Positions 18,846-29,425 of a DNA stretch of 64,000 bases are shown here, in pieces (position 1 is the first letter of the stretch; every line of letters begins with the position of its first letter). A program made the position numbers and the translations under genes. Source of the stretch: Micromonospora sp. MW-13 (GTDB lineage: Bacteria; Actinomycetota; Actinomycetes; Mycobacteriales; Micromonosporaceae); the NCBI RefSeq assembly GCF_003434305.1, contig NZ_QKKX01000011.1:310001-374000 (forward strand), given 5' to 3'. The notes under the pieces are model-generated. The model ran no database searches. It was not told where the DNA came from and saw only the letters and a list, made by a program, of their open reading frames with translations.

Positions 18846-19822
18846 CCTTCCTGCTGCGGCGTCTCGCCTTCTACGTGTTCACCGCCTGGGCGGCGCTGAC
18901 CATCAACTTCTTCATCCCCCGGATGATCCCCGGCGATCCGGTGAAGTCGCTGATCTCCCGCTTCCAGGGGCAGCTCAGCACCGACGCCCTCCACTCGCTG
19001 TACGTGCTGTTCGGCCTCGACTCCGACGACAGCCTGTGGGACCAGTACGTCGACTACTGGCGGCAACTCGCGCACGGCGACCTGGGGCTGTCGTTCACGG
19101 CGTTCCCGTCGCCGGTGTCGGAGGTCATCGGCGACGCGCTGCCCTGGACCCTCGCCCTGGTCGGCGTCACCACCGCGGTCAGCTTCCTCCTCGGCACCGG
19201 CCTCGGGGTGCTGGCCGGCTGGCGGCGCGGCTCCTGGGTGGACGGGCTGCTGCCGGTCACCACGTTCCTGTCCTCGGTGCCGTACTTCTGGTTGGGCCTG
19301 GTGGCCATCGCGGTGCTGGCCGGCCCGGGCAGCTTCTTCCCGTCCTCCGGCGGCTACGAGCCGGGCCTGGTCCCCGCCCTGGACACCATCTTCCTGGGCA
19401 GCGCGGTGCAGCACAGCCTGCTGCCCGCCGCCACCATCCTGATCTCCTCGATGAGCGGCTGGATCCTCAGCATGCGCAACATGATGGTCACCGTCGCCGC
19501 CGAGGACTACATCACGGTGGCGCACGCCAAGGGCCTGCCCGAGCGGCGGGTCGCGGTGAGCTACGCGGCACGCAACGCGCTGCTGCCCAACGTCGCCGGA
19601 TTCGCCCTGTCGCTCGGGCTGATCGTCGGCGGCACCCTGCTCGTGGAGATCGTCTTCTCCTACCCCGGGCTCGGGTTCCTGCTCTTCCGGGCCGTCAGCG
19701 CCAAGGACTACCCGCTGATGCAGGGCATCTTCCTGGTCATCACGCTCTCCGTGCTGGTGGCCAACCTGCTCGCCGACGTGGCGTACCTGTTCCTCGACCC
19801 GCGTACCCGCAAGGAGGGCTGA
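18842..19822 (+). CDS. ABC transporter permease, DppB/OppB type
   Basis: The 326-residue protein has six predicted TMs, the N-terminal signature of this family ([12 protein letters not shown]), and the EAA loop region ([29 protein letters not shown]) that contacts the ATPases. It forms the channel with the DppC-type permease encoded next. GTG start overlaps the upstream ATPase stop. Confidence 0.93.
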   Translation: MTFLLRRLAFYVFTAWAALTINFFIPRMIPGDPVKSLISRFQGQLSTDALHSLYVLFGLDSDDSLWDQYVDYWRQLAHGDLGLSFTAFPSPVSEVIGDALPWTLALVGVTTAVSFLLGTGLGVLAGWRRGSWVDGLLPVTTFLSSVPYFWLGLVAIAVLAGPGSFFPSSGGYEPGLVPALDTIFLGSAVQHSLLPAATILISSMSGWILSMRNMMVTVAAEDYITVAHAKGLPERRVAVSYAARNALLPNVAGFALSLGLIVGGTLLVEIVFSYPGLGFLLFRAVSAKDYPLMQGIFLVITLSVLVANLLADVAYLFLDPRTRKEG

Positions 19823-19825
19823 GCC

Positions 19826-20859
19826 GTGAGCATTCCCACCTCCAGCGTGGAGCAGGTCATCCCGGAGCAGGGCGCGATGGCCCAGCCCAGCGTCCGGCCG
19901 AGCCGCCGCCGTCGGTTGCGGTTCGTCAGCGGCGGCAAGGCCGCCACCGGGCTGGCCGTGGTCGCCGGGTACGTGCTGCTCGCGGTGATCGGCCCGTGGA
20001 TCGCACCGTACGACCCGGACGCCCGCAGCGCCGACCTGCTCCAGCCGCCGTCGGCGGCGCACTGGTTCGGCACCACCCATCTCGGCCAGGACGTGTTCAG
20101 CCAGATCCTGGTCGGCACCCGCGGGGTGATGCTGGTCGGCCTGACCGCGGGCGTGGTGGCCACCGCGCTGTCCGTCCTGGTCGGGGTGACCGCCGGCTAC
20201 CTCGGCGGGCTCGCCGACGACGGCCTGTCCGCGCTGTCCAACGTGTTCCTGGTGATCCCGGCGCTGCCGCTGATCATCATCGTCACGTCCACGGTCGCGG
20301 GGGCCGGCGACCTGGTCGTCGCCCTGGTCATCGGGCTGACGTCGTGGGCCTGGGGGGCCCGGGTGCTACGCGCCCAGACGCTGTCGCTGCGCCGGCGCGA
20401 CTACGTGGAGGCCGCGCGGGCCACCGGCGAGCGCACCTGGCGGATCATCGGCTTCGAGATCCTGCCGAACCTCACCGCGATCATCGCCTCCGGCTTCGTC
20501 GGCACGGTGATCTTCGCGGTCATGTCGGAGATCACCCTGGCCTTCATCGGCATCTCGTCGGTCTCGTCGTGGAACTGGGGCACCATCCTGTTCTGGGCGC
20601 AGAGCCAGCAGGCCCTCGCGCAGGGCGCCTGGTGGTGGTTCGTGCCGGCCGGGCTGGCCATCGCGCTGCTCGGCACCGCCCTGGCACTGATCAACTTCGG
20701 CATCGACGAGTTCGTCAGCCCCCGCCTGCGCAGCGCCGGGCGGTCCCGGGCCCGCACCGCCGACGGGCGCACCGTGCGGATGCGGGTGGGCTTCACCCCG
20801 GTGCTGGCACCCCGGCCGGCGTCGCCGGCCGGGTCCGGACAGCGAGAGGAGGCCGGGCG

Positions 20860-20863
<4 letters not shown>
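19826..20863 (+). CDS. ABC transporter permease, DppC/OppC type
   Basis: The 345-residue protein has an N-terminal cytoplasmic tail, a first TM ([24 protein letters not shown]), the [15 protein letters not shown] motif of DppC proteins, and the EAA loop ([23 protein letters not shown]). GTG at 19826 follows the previous stop by three bases. Its stop overlaps the next ATPase start (ATGA). Confidence 0.92.
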
Positions 20864-21864
<1,001 letters not shown>

Positions 21865-21870
21865 CCACCC

Positions 21871-21945
21871 GCCGGCCCGCACCGCCGGCCCGCACCGCCG
21901 GCCCGCACCGCCGGCCCGCACCGCCGGCCCGCACCGCCCCGCACC
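21871..21945 (+). repeat. 13-base tandem repeat, five copies plus a degenerate sixth
   Basis: The unit GCCGGCCCGCACC is repeated five times without a mismatch from 21871 to 21935, then once as the shortened GCCCCGCACC. It starts six bases after the ATPase stop and ends 45 bases before the GH1 start. The unit contains the palindrome GCCGGC. Perfect copies suggest recent slippage expansion; as RNA it could fold and affect read-through into the glucosidase gene. Confidence 0.9.
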
Positions 21946-21989
21946 GCGGCGGCATCCGCCACGTCGACCCCGCCCACCCGAGGAGCAGC

Positions 21990-23393
21990 ATGGAGCCCAC
22001 CGCCCGCCCATCGACGACGGCCGACCCGATCGACACCCTCCCGCCGGTGTTCCGCTGGGGGGTGGCCACCTCGTCGTACCAGATCGAGGGCGCGGTCGCC
22101 GAGGACGGCCGCACCCCGTCCATCTGGGACACCTTCTGCCGGGTGCCCGGCGCGGTGGCCGGCGGCGACAACGGCGACGTGGCCTGCGACCACTACCACC
22201 GGATGCCGCAGGACGTGGCCCTGATCGCGGACCTCGGCGTGGACACGTACCGGTTCTCGGTGGCCTGGCCCCGGGTGCAGCCGGGCGGGCGCGGCCCGGC
22301 CAACCCGGCGGGCCTGGCCTTCTACGACCGGCTGGTCGACGAACTGCTCGGCCGGGGCGTCGACCCGTGGGTCACGCTCTACCACTGGGACCTGCCGCAG
22401 GAACTGGAGGACGCCGGCGGCTGGCCGGAGCGGGACACCGCCTACCGGTTCGCCGACTACGCGATGCTGGTCTTCGACGCCCTCAACGACCGGGTGCGGA
22501 CGTGGACCACGCTCAACGAGCCGTGGTGCTCGGCGATGCTCGGCTACGCGTACGGCGAGCACGCCCCGGGCCGCCGCGACCTCGGCGACGCCATCGCGGC
22601 GGCGCACCACCTGCTGCTCGGCCACGGGCTGGCGACCCGGCGGATCCGGGCGGCGGCCACTGGGCCGGTCGAGGTGGGCATCACGCTGAACCTGGGCACC
22701 GCCGACCCGGCGACCGACAGCGCCGCCGACCACGACGCCGCCCGGGCCGCCGACGGGCTGGGCGCGCGGCTCTACCTGGACCCGCTCGTGCACGGCCGGT
22801 ACCCGGCCGACGTGCTGGCCGACCTGGCGGCCGACGGGGTGACGGTTCCGGTGCGCGACGACGACCTGACGGTGATTGCCGCCCCGCTCGACGTGCTCGG
22901 GGTCAACTACTACTTCGGGCAGCTCTTCTCCGGGGTGGACGCCGCCGGCCGGGACCGGGACGCCGCCGGCCGGCCGGTGCGCCGGGCGGTCCCCCGGGGC
23001 CGGCCGCGCACGGCGATGGACTGGGAGATCGTCCCGGAGTGCTTCACCGACCTGCTGCTGCGGATCAGCCGCGACTACCCCGGGCTGCCGATGGTCATCA
23101 CCGAGAACGGCGCGGCGTTCGACGACCGCCCGGACGCGCGCGGCTTCGTCGCCGACGACGACCGGGTGGACTACCTCGCCGAGCACCTGCGCGCGGTGGC
23201 CCGGGCCCGGCAGGCCGGCGCGGACGTGCGCGGCTACTTCGCCTGGTCGCTGCTCGACAACTTCGAGTGGGCGTACGGCTACGACAAGCGGTTCGGCATC
23301 GTCCGGGTCGACTACGACACCCAGGAACGCGTCCCGAAGCGCAGCGCGCTGTGGTTCCGCGACACCGTCCGGCGGGTGCGCGGGCGGGGCTGA
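21990..23393 (+). CDS. GH1 beta-glucosidase
   Basis: The 467-residue TIM-barrel enzyme has acid/base Glu177 (TTLNEPWC) and nucleophile Glu372 (VITENGAAF), with the usual N-terminal [16 protein letters not shown] signature. No signal peptide is present, so it hydrolyses imported beta-glucosides in the cytoplasm. AGGAG precedes the ATG. It follows the transporter genes, separated by the tandem repeat, and probably processes the transported oligosaccharide. A close paralogue lies at 38623-39972. Confidence 0.95.
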   Translation: MEPTARPSTTADPIDTLPPVFRWGVATSSYQIEGAVAEDGRTPSIWDTFCRVPGAVAGGDNGDVACDHYHRMPQDVALIADLGVDTYRFSVAWPRVQPGGRGPANPAGLAFYDRLVDELLGRGVDPWVTLYHWDLPQELEDAGGWPERDTAYRFADYAMLVFDALNDRVRTWTTLNEPWCSAMLGYAYGEHAPGRRDLGDAIAAAHHLLLGHGLATRRIRAAATGPVEVGITLNLGTADPATDSAADHDAARAADGLGARLYLDPLVHGRYPADVLADLAADGVTVPVRDDDLTVIAAPLDVLGVNYYFGQLFSGVDAAGRDRDAAGRPVRRAVPRGRPRTAMDWEIVPECFTDLLLRISRDYPGLPMVITENGAAFDDRPDARGFVADDDRVDYLAEHLRAVARARQAGADVRGYFAWSLLDNFEWAYGYDKRFGIVRVDYDTQERVPKRSALWFRDTVRRVRGRG

Positions 23394-23448
23394 GCGCCCG
23401 GGCGGCCGGCCCGAGGGGCCGCCTGCGCCGGCCGGTAGCCTGCCCGCC

Positions 23449-24429
23449 ATGACGCACGAGCGCGAGATCACCTCCCCCGTCGATCTCTGCCTGCCCGACG
23501 GTCGGCTCAACCCGGCGGCCGTCGGCTGGACCCGCCGGCCCCTGCACCGGGCGAACCTGCGGGGCTGGGGCCGGACCAAGCGCTGGGAGTACTGGGGTGT
23601 CGTCACCCCCGCCCACATCGTCGGGATCGTCGTGTCGTCGCTGGACTACGCCGGGGTGCACAGCCTCTACGTGCTCGACCGCGCCAGCGGCGTCGAACAC
23701 GACACGGAGGCGGTGGTGCCGCTGGCCCGCGGCGCCGTGCTGCCCGAGCGCAGCGGCGCGGGCCGGGTCGCCGCCCGGGGCGGAGGGCTGACCGTCGCGA
23801 TCGACCAGGGCCCCGACGGCACCACGCTGCGGGCCGCCGCCGGGGACGTCGAGGTCGACCTGACCGTGCCGTTGCCCGCCGGCCACGAGTCCCTCGGCGT
23901 GGTCGTGCCGTGGGGCACCCGCCGCTTCCAGTACACCGTCAAGGACGTCGGCCGGCCGGTGCACGGCCGGCTCCGGGTCGGCGACGCGTGGCACGACGTG
24001 CGGGCCGGGGACTCGTTCGCCGTGCTCGACCACGGGCGCGGCCGGTGGCCGTACTCGATCACCTGGAACTGGGCGGCGGGCAGCGGCCCCGGCCGGTCGA
24101 TCCAGCTCGGCGGGAAGTGGACCGACGGCACCGGTAGCACCGAGAACGGCCTGTTCGTCGACGGTCGGCTGCACAAGATCGGCGACGAGCTGCGCTGGGA
24201 CTACGACCGGTCCGACTGGCTGCGGCCGTGGCAGATCACCGGCGAACGGGTCGACGTGGCGTTCCACCCGTTCCACGAGCGGGTCGCCCGGACCAACCTC
24301 GCGGTGCTGGCCAACGAGACGCACCAGTGTTTCGGGCACTTCACCGGCTGGGCGGCCACCGCCGACGGCGAGCGGGTCGACCTCGACGGCCTGGTCGGCT
24401 GGGCCGAGGAGGCCCGCAACCGCTGGTAG
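23449..24429 (+). CDS. DUF2804 family protein
   Basis: The 326-residue protein matches the DUF2804 pattern as I recall it: LCLPDGRLNPAAVGWTRRP near the N-terminus, WEYWGVVTP, and a late WPYSITWNWA ... GRSIQLGGKWTDGTG core. The predicted fold is beta-rich and there is no signal peptide. Function is unknown; the family resembles hydroxyneurosporene-synthase-like beta proteins. TAGCCT seven bases before the ATG, with no ribosome site, suggests a leaderless transcript separate from the GH1 gene. Confidence 0.8.
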   Translation: MTHEREITSPVDLCLPDGRLNPAAVGWTRRPLHRANLRGWGRTKRWEYWGVVTPAHIVGIVVSSLDYAGVHSLYVLDRASGVEHDTEAVVPLARGAVLPERSGAGRVAARGGGLTVAIDQGPDGTTLRAAAGDVEVDLTVPLPAGHESLGVVVPWGTRRFQYTVKDVGRPVHGRLRVGDAWHDVRAGDSFAVLDHGRGRWPYSITWNWAAGSGPGRSIQLGGKWTDGTGSTENGLFVDGRLHKIGDELRWDYDRSDWLRPWQITGERVDVAFHPFHERVARTNLAVLANETHQCFGHFTGWAATADGERVDLDGLVGWAEEARNRW

Positions 24430-24735
24430 CCGCCGACGGGCCGGCATCGGGCCGCCGGCGCACCGGGATGCCGGCGTGCGCTCCGGCCCCGGCTCGCCCC
24501 CGCACGGCCACGATCCGCCCCAGGTCTTTTTTCATTGCTTGACTTAAGTGTTGCGACAGTGTTTGCTCAGTCACAACCGTCGATTCCTTGCCGGGCAGGG
24601 CCGGGCGACGGCAACCCCGGCAACGGTCGCGGCCCGCTGGCCGCGCGCCGCTTGCCCCGTCCCCGGTGCCGGCGGACCGTCCACGCCCCCCTCGGGTGCA
24701 CCGCCGGGCACCACGCCCGCCGAAGGGAGCACTTC
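24430..24735 (+). promoter_or_regulatory. upstream region of the secreted GH30 gene
   Basis: This 306-base gap contains no gene. An AT-rich patch holds TTGACT (24539-24544), a -35-like element overlapping the perfect palindrome ACTTAAGT (24542-24549), which could be an operator. No convincing -10 is placed 17 bases downstream (TTTGCT is the best). GAAGGGAG lies close to the GTG start. Confidence 0.4.
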
Positions 24736-26643
24736 GTGTCCCCCACCCCACCCACCCCCCGCCGCTCACCGGCCCGCGCGGCGCGGGCCGGCGCCCTCGC
24801 GCTCTGCCTGACCGCCAGCGTCCTGACCCTCGCACCCCCGGCCGCCCAGGCCGCCGGGGAGAGCGTGAACGTCTGGCTCACCACCACCTCCGACGGCGGC
24901 GGTCGCACCGTCACCCGCGGGCTGCAACAGCAAGCCGCGGTGAGCTTCGCGGCATCCAGCGGCGGGGCCACGCACACCATCACCGTCGACGAGAACAGCC
25001 GCTACCAGCCGTTCGAGGGCGCCGGCGCGTCCATCACGGACACCACCGCGTACCTGCTGCGCGGCGGCCCGGTCAGCGCGGCCACCCGCGACGAGGTGAT
25101 GCGCAAGCTGTTCAGCCCCACCGACGGCATCGGGCTGTCTTTCGTCCGCAACCCGATCGGGGCCTCCGACCTGTCCCGCCCGGGCCACGTCTCCCTCGAC
25201 GACACCTGCTGCGACCTGGGCGACTTCGGCAGCAACGGCTACGACACCAACGTCGAGCTGCTGACCGCCCAGGCCCGGCAGCTCAACCCCGCCCTGCGGG
25301 TCAAGGTCGTGCCGTGGAGCGCGCCCGGCTGGATGAAGGACAACGGCCGGATGGACCAGATGGGCTGGCTGAAGTCCCAGTACTACGGCACCTACGCCCA
25401 GTACTTCGTCAAGACCATCCAGGCGTACGCGGCGCGCGGCGTGAAGGTGGACTACCTCTCGGTGCAGAACGAGCCGAACTGCTGCCAGTCGGGCAACCCG
25501 ACGGCGATGGACTACCCCGGGATGAGCTGGAACTCCTCCGGCCTGGCCGAGCTGACCAAGAACTTCGTCTACCCGGCGTTCCGGGCCGCCGGCATCACCA
25601 CCAAGGTGCTGGTGCACGACTGGAACTACGGCGACTACGCCACCATGGGCTCCGGGGTGCTCGGCGACGCCGCGGTGCGCAACGACCCGCTCTTCGGCGG
25701 GATCGCCTGGCACGGCTACTTCGGCGACCCGGCGGTCGGCAGCCAGGTGCAGGGCCAGTACCCGTCGGTGCCGCAGTTCAGCACCGAGCACTCCGGCGGC
25801 ACCTGGATCTCCAACCAGCACAACGAGGACATGGCCGACATCGTCAACTACGCCCGGAACTGGAGCCGGAGCATCGTCAAGTGGAGCCTGGCGCTCAACC
25901 AGAACATGGGCCCGCACAACGGCGGCTGCGGCACCTGCACCGGCCTGATCACCGTGCAGGAGGGCGGCTCCCGCGCCGGCCAGGTCGACTACACGATCGA
26001 GTACTACACCACCGGGCACCTGACCAAGTTCGTCCGCCCCGGGGCGCAGCGGATCGCCTCCACCGCCAACGGCACGGTGCAGAACGTCGCGTACCGCAAC
26101 TCCGACGGCACCAAGGCGCTGCTGGCCCACAACGGCGGCACGTCCGCCCAGTCGGTGAAGGTGGTCTGGGGCGGGCAGTCGTTCACCTACACCCTGCCGG
26201 CCCGGACCACCGCCACCTTCACCTGGTCGGGCACCCAGTCCGGCGGTGGCGGCGGGACGCCCACCGGGCCGATCACCGGCCTCGGCGGCAAGTGCCTGGA
26301 CGTCACCGACAACAGCAGCACCGACGGCGCCGCGGCGCAGGTCTGGAGCTGCTTCGGCGCCGCGAACCAGACCTGGACCCGCGCCTCCGACGGCACGCTG
26401 CGGGCGCTCGGCAAGTGCCTCGACGTCTCCGGCGGCGGCACCGCCGACGGCACGAGGGTGCAGTTGTGGACCTGCAACGGCAGCGCCGCCCAGCAGTGGA
26501 CGTGGACCTCGGGGCGGGACCTGGTGAACCCGCAGGCGAACAAGTGCCTCGACGTCATCGGCAACGCCTCCGCCGACGGCACGAAGACGCAGATCTGGTC
26601 GTGCACCGGCGGCGCCAACCAGAAGTGGACCCTGCCGGCCTGA
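24736..26643 (+). CDS. secreted GH30 glycosidase with C-terminal ricin-type (CBM13-like) domain
   Basis: The 635-residue protein has a Sec signal peptide (ARAARAGALALCLTASVL ..., cleavage likely after AQA near residue 39). The GH30 domain has acid/base Glu246 (SVQNEPN), nucleophile Glu351 (FSTEHSGG) and the WSAPGWMKDN motif. A glycine-rich linker (SGGGGGTPTGP) leads to a beta-trefoil with three QxW-type repeats (AANQTWTRA, AAQQWTW, ANQKWTLPA). GH30 members include glucosylceramidases and beta-1,6-glucanases. The neighbours suggest a beta-glucan whose products enter through the ABC system. GTG 24736 was chosen from the ribosome site and signal peptide. Confidence 0.92.
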   Translation: MSPTPPTPRRSPARAARAGALALCLTASVLTLAPPAAQAAGESVNVWLTTTSDGGGRTVTRGLQQQAAVSFAASSGGATHTITVDENSRYQPFEGAGASITDTTAYLLRGGPVSAATRDEVMRKLFSPTDGIGLSFVRNPIGASDLSRPGHVSLDDTCCDLGDFGSNGYDTNVELLTAQARQLNPALRVKVVPWSAPGWMKDNGRMDQMGWLKSQYYGTYAQYFVKTIQAYAARGVKVDYLSVQNEPNCCQSGNPTAMDYPGMSWNSSGLAELTKNFVYPAFRAAGITTKVLVHDWNYGDYATMGSGVLGDAAVRNDPLFGGIAWHGYFGDPAVGSQVQGQYPSVPQFSTEHSGGTWISNQHNEDMADIVNYARNWSRSIVKWSLALNQNMGPHNGGCGTCTGLITVQEGGSRAGQVDYTIEYYTTGHLTKFVRPGAQRIASTANGTVQNVAYRNSDGTKALLAHNGGTSAQSVKVVWGGQSFTYTLPARTTATFTWSGTQSGGGGGTPTGPITGLGGKCLDVTDNSSTDGAAAQVWSCFGAANQTWTRASDGTLRALGKCLDVSGGGTADGTRVQLWTCNGSAAQQWTWTSGRDLVNPQANKCLDVIGNASADGTKTQIWSCTGGANQKWTLPA

Positions 26644-26651
26644 CGGCCGAG

Positions 26652-26685
26652 GGCCGGCGGCACCCGGGGCAGGATGCCGCCGGCC
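26652..26685 (+). terminator. hairpin terminator after the GH30 gene
   Basis: A perfect 11-base stem (GGCCGGCGGCA with its complement) and 12-base loop begins eight bases after the GH30 stop. No T-run follows. Confidence 0.65.
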
Positions 26686-26806
26686 GCACCGGGCAGCGCG
26701 GGACGGGAAGCCCTGGCACGACCCACTCCGGGTGTCGGCCAGCGGACTCTTAGAGCCCACGCAGATTGGTCTTGGGCGAATACCCCGAGGCTGATCCACT
26801 CGTCAC

Positions 26807-26945
26807 GTGGCTCTTACAATCAACGGCCGCCTGAAGCACCTGTGCGGCTCCGCCCTCGGCTTCCGCAACCTCACCAACTACATTGCCCGATCCTACTCGA
26901 GACAGGCGGATTCAGACCCGACTACACCCTGCATTGGTGAAGATC
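26807..26945 (+). pseudogene. remnant of a transposase C-terminus (ISL3-like)
   Basis: The frame from 26807 encodes NGRLKHLCGSALGFRN then LTNYIARS, and after a one-base loss the next frame continues LLETGGFRP; a further shift gives LHPALVKI. Together this rebuilds the C-terminal end of a DDE transposase of the ISL3 kind. No catalytic core or terminal repeats remain. The stretch from here to 27141 has no other recognisable content. The family assignment is tentative. Confidence 0.5.
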
Positions 26946-27141
26946 CGCTCTTCCTGGGGGTCGGTCAAGATACGACGGAAACCGGCAACCAGTGATCTTG
27001 AGTTGAACTTGCCGCAGGTGAGGTGCCGGGGCGGATCGACGTCGGCTGCCCGACCAGGGACAGCGATGCGCAAACGCAGCCGGAGGCCCGATCTTGTGGC
27101 ACCGTTCGCAGGGGACTTCTTCGCGTACCCGCTCAGATCGG
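26946..27141. other. non-coding stretch in the accessory region
   Basis: No gene was recognised between the transposase remnant and the end of the reductase gene. Base composition is lower in GC than the core regions, as in the flanking accessory DNA. Confidence 0.4.
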
Positions 27142-27723
27142 TCAACGGCGCACCCGATAGCGCAGGTGAAGCACCCGGTTGCCGTGAATCACCACGTCAG
27201 GATCCTCCAGCAGGTGCTGCGCGTGGACCGACCCGAAGTAGCGCTTGCCGGACCCGAACACCACGGGTACGACGTCCATGCGCACCTCGTCGACCAGACC
27301 CGCGGCAAGCACCTGGCCACCGACGTCGCCAGCGGCGACCTCGACCATGCGGTCACCCGCAAGCTCCTGCGCCTTGGCCACGGCTGCCTCGACGCCGTCG
27401 ACGAAGTGAAACGGCGCCTCGGGGTCCCAGCCCTCGGGCTCCGGCCGGTGCGTCACGACGACCACGTGGTCGATCCCGCCCGGCGGCTTCCCGTCCCAGC
27501 CGTCCGTCAGGTCGAAGACGTGGCGGCCGACGACTGTCACCCCGATCTGGTCCCAGTACGGCCGGGTGTAATCGTAGGACGTCTGCGACACCTTCACCTC
27601 GCCGCTCTCGTCCAACGGGACGTCACCGTTGGACAACCAGTCGAACAGAGGTCCGGGCTGGTCATTCTCGTCCGCGACGAAGCCATCCACCGACACCGAG
27701 CTGTACATGACCACCTTGCCCAC
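27142..27723 (-). CDS. dihydrofolate reductase-like protein (RibD C-terminal domain family)
   Basis: The 193-residue protein shows the fold signature of the RibD/DHFR-like group: VVMYSSVSVDGFVADEND at the N-terminus, TVVGRHVFDLTDGW, and the late block VDEVRMDVVPVVFGSGKRYFG. It should bind NADPH and reduce a small substrate; these stand-alone proteins rarely have known substrates. GTG at 27723 has AGGAG six bases upstream on the minus strand. It lies 66 bases after the AraC gene on the same strand and may be under its control. Confidence 0.88.
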   Translation of the reverse strand: MGKVVMYSSVSVDGFVADENDQPGPLFDWLSNGDVPLDESGEVKVSQTSYDYTRPYWDQIGVTVVGRHVFDLTDGWDGKPPGGIDHVVVVTHRPEPEGWDPEAPFHFVDGVEAAVAKAQELAGDRMVEVAAGDVGGQVLAAGLVDEVRMDVVPVVFGSGKRYFGSVHAQHLLEDPDVVIHGNRVLHLRYRVRR

Positions 27724-27789
27724 GGGGCTCTCCTCTGCCTTGGGATGCCCCCAAATTAGCGTGTCGTGAGCTGTCGCTCTTGTAAGAAA

Positions 27790-28677
27790 TCAATCGGCCG
27801 GCAGCGGCCAACTGTCCAGCACGTGGCCGGGATGTTCGCGCAGGAACCGCCGCCGGACTTCGACGTACCGGGTCGGCGTGAGCCCGGTGAACGCCCGGAA
27901 CTCGTGGCCGAAGTGGGCCTGGTCGAAGTAGCCTGCGCCACCGGCGAGGTCGCCCCAGTCGATCGGCCCGGCGGGGTTGATCGCGAACACGGTGGCGGCG
28001 AAGCGGTAGGTGCGGGCGAGCCGCTTCGGCGTGACGCCGATGTGCTCCTTGAACCGCTGTGCCAGATGAGTGCTGCTGACACCGGCTGCCACGCTCAGGT
28101 CGCCAATCGCCACCGCCCCGCTGGTCGCCGCGATGACGCTGCTCGTATGGCGGACCAGCCCCAGGCCGGCGGTCTCGCACAGCCGTCGCATCAGCTCCTC
28201 CTCGAGCAGCGTCAGCATCTCGTGCGGTCCGTCCGCCGTGGCCAGCCGGTCTCGCAGCTCAGCAATGGCGGGCCGGCCCCAAACCTGCTCTACCGTCACC
28301 GGCCGGTCACACAGCTCGGCCGCAGGCATCGGCAGGAACGGCGCCAGCCCCCACGGCTTGAAGTGCACGCCGACGGACCGGGTCCGGCGTGGGTAGCCGA
28401 ACTCCAACGCGCGGGTGGGCATGGTGACCACGCAGCCGTCGGCGTACTCGGTCGTCTCGATGTCGGTGCCGGCGCGGATGCGGAACGGCGCCCCGAGGTT
28501 GACGATGAGCAACGCCGACGGCATCGGCGGCAGCGTCAGCCGGGCGTACGGCGGCGCACCCTCCAGGTAGTAAAGGTCGTCGATCAGCCCGTCCAGCGGC
28601 GGTCGCGGCGCTCTGGACACGTACTCCACGCCCACAGCATCGCAGACGCCATCAGCGTCACCGAAGACACTTTGCAT
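27790..28677 (-). CDS. AraC-family transcriptional regulator
   Basis: The 295-residue protein has an N-terminal cupin-like sensing region (about 10-150) and a C-terminal double HTH: VAIGDLSVAAGVSSTHLAQRFKE and GYFDQAHFGHEFRAFTGLTPTRY. ATG 28677 has no clear ribosome site; a GTG about 14 codons downstream (VGVEYVS) is possible. The reductase gene follows at 66 bases. It sits within DNA rich in gene fragments, so the pair may be imported. Confidence 0.88.
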   Translation of the reverse strand: MQSVFGDADGVCDAVGVEYVSRAPRPPLDGLIDDLYYLEGAPPYARLTLPPMPSALLIVNLGAPFRIRAGTDIETTEYADGCVVTMPTRALEFGYPRRTRSVGVHFKPWGLAPFLPMPAAELCDRPVTVEQVWGRPAIAELRDRLATADGPHEMLTLLEEELMRRLCETAGLGLVRHTSSVIAATSGAVAIGDLSVAAGVSSTHLAQRFKEHIGVTPKRLARTYRFAATVFAINPAGPIDWGDLAGGAGYFDQAHFGHEFRAFTGLTPTRYVEVRRRFLREHPGHVLDSWPLPAD

Positions 28678-28803
28678 TGTGAAGAGCCCAAAGGTCGATG
28701 AACTCGTCGATGTCGTCGGCGTCGCGGATACCCGCCTTCGTGGTGCGCCCCTCGTAGAAGATCTTGACCGTCGCACCATCCTGGGCGGGATGGTGCTCGA
28801 CCC
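28658..28803 (-). pseudogene. probable relic of a type I restriction HsdR gene
   Basis: Read on the minus strand, this 48-codon stretch encodes QDGATVKIFYEGRTTKAGI followed by RDADDIDEF and ends in TGA at 28658. It resembles the segment VEDGATVPIYYE... within the helicase part of type I restriction R subunits. It has no start or flanking HsdR sequence, and its last codons overlap the first codons of the AraC gene in another frame. The identification is tentative. Confidence 0.35.
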
Positions 28804-28883
28804 GCAGCGGTGGAGTTGCGCCGGTTCCGTGCGCTTCGCGAGGCTGGGGCGACGGTGTCGGATGGATGCCCGCCGAGACCGAG

Positions 28884-29298
28884 ACCGAGACCGTTCAATT
28901 GGCCACCGAGTCCATCGACGATATGATACGGACCTATGGCAATTCGCGGGTGGTGCACACCGTTCGAGGCACGTCCATGACCAGCAAATCCGTCGCCCAA
29001 CTACTCATCGACCTGGACGTGGTCCGCAGCCGTTCCCGGCCCCACGTGAGCAACGACAACCCCTACAGCGAGGTGGCGTTCAAGATCCCGCCTTCCCCGC
29101 CCACACCCGCGCGTTCTGCAAGCAGTTCGTCGACTACTACCACCACGAGCGCTACCACTCCGGGCTCGGTCTGCACACCCCGCATCCAGCCACTTCGCAA
29201 CCACCGAGAAGATCCCCGCAGGCCGCGCGGAGGTCCTCGCCGCCGCCTTCGCCCGCAAAAATCTTGACAGATTCCGCGAGGATCTACGCGACCTTTAA
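28884..29298 (+). pseudogene. frameshifted IS3-family transposase (OrfB integrase core)
   Basis: Three frames join into one integrase C-terminus: first VVHTVRGTSMTSKSVAQLL then SRPHVSNDNPYSEVAFK, next ARAFCKQFVDYYHHERYHSG, last TTEKIPAGRAEVLAAAFA to TAA at 29298. The motif RGTSMTSK corresponds to the DRGTSMTSK block of intact copies, with the catalytic Asp changed (VHTVRG in place of VHADRG). At least two frameshifts and the lost Asp make it inactive. No intact terminal repeats were seen. From 29299 to 29425 there is no gene, only the leader of the next operon. Confidence 0.8.
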
Positions 29299-29425
29299 GA
29301 TTTTCTGAAAGGTCGCCTGCAGAACTCCTCGATGGACGCGCTCTCTCGCCCGCCAACAGACTGCCTTCCTGAGATCCAAGCTGCGGACCGGACCGATCGG
29401 GACCGCCTCATAGGAAGCGCGATCT

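Noticed and set aside
21871-21945. Possible CRISPR array
   Set aside because: The 13-base units are joined directly with no unique spacers, and no cas gene is nearby.
26700-26940. Functional insertion sequence
   Set aside because: Only a C-terminal transposase piece with shifted frames remains, with no catalytic core or terminal repeats.
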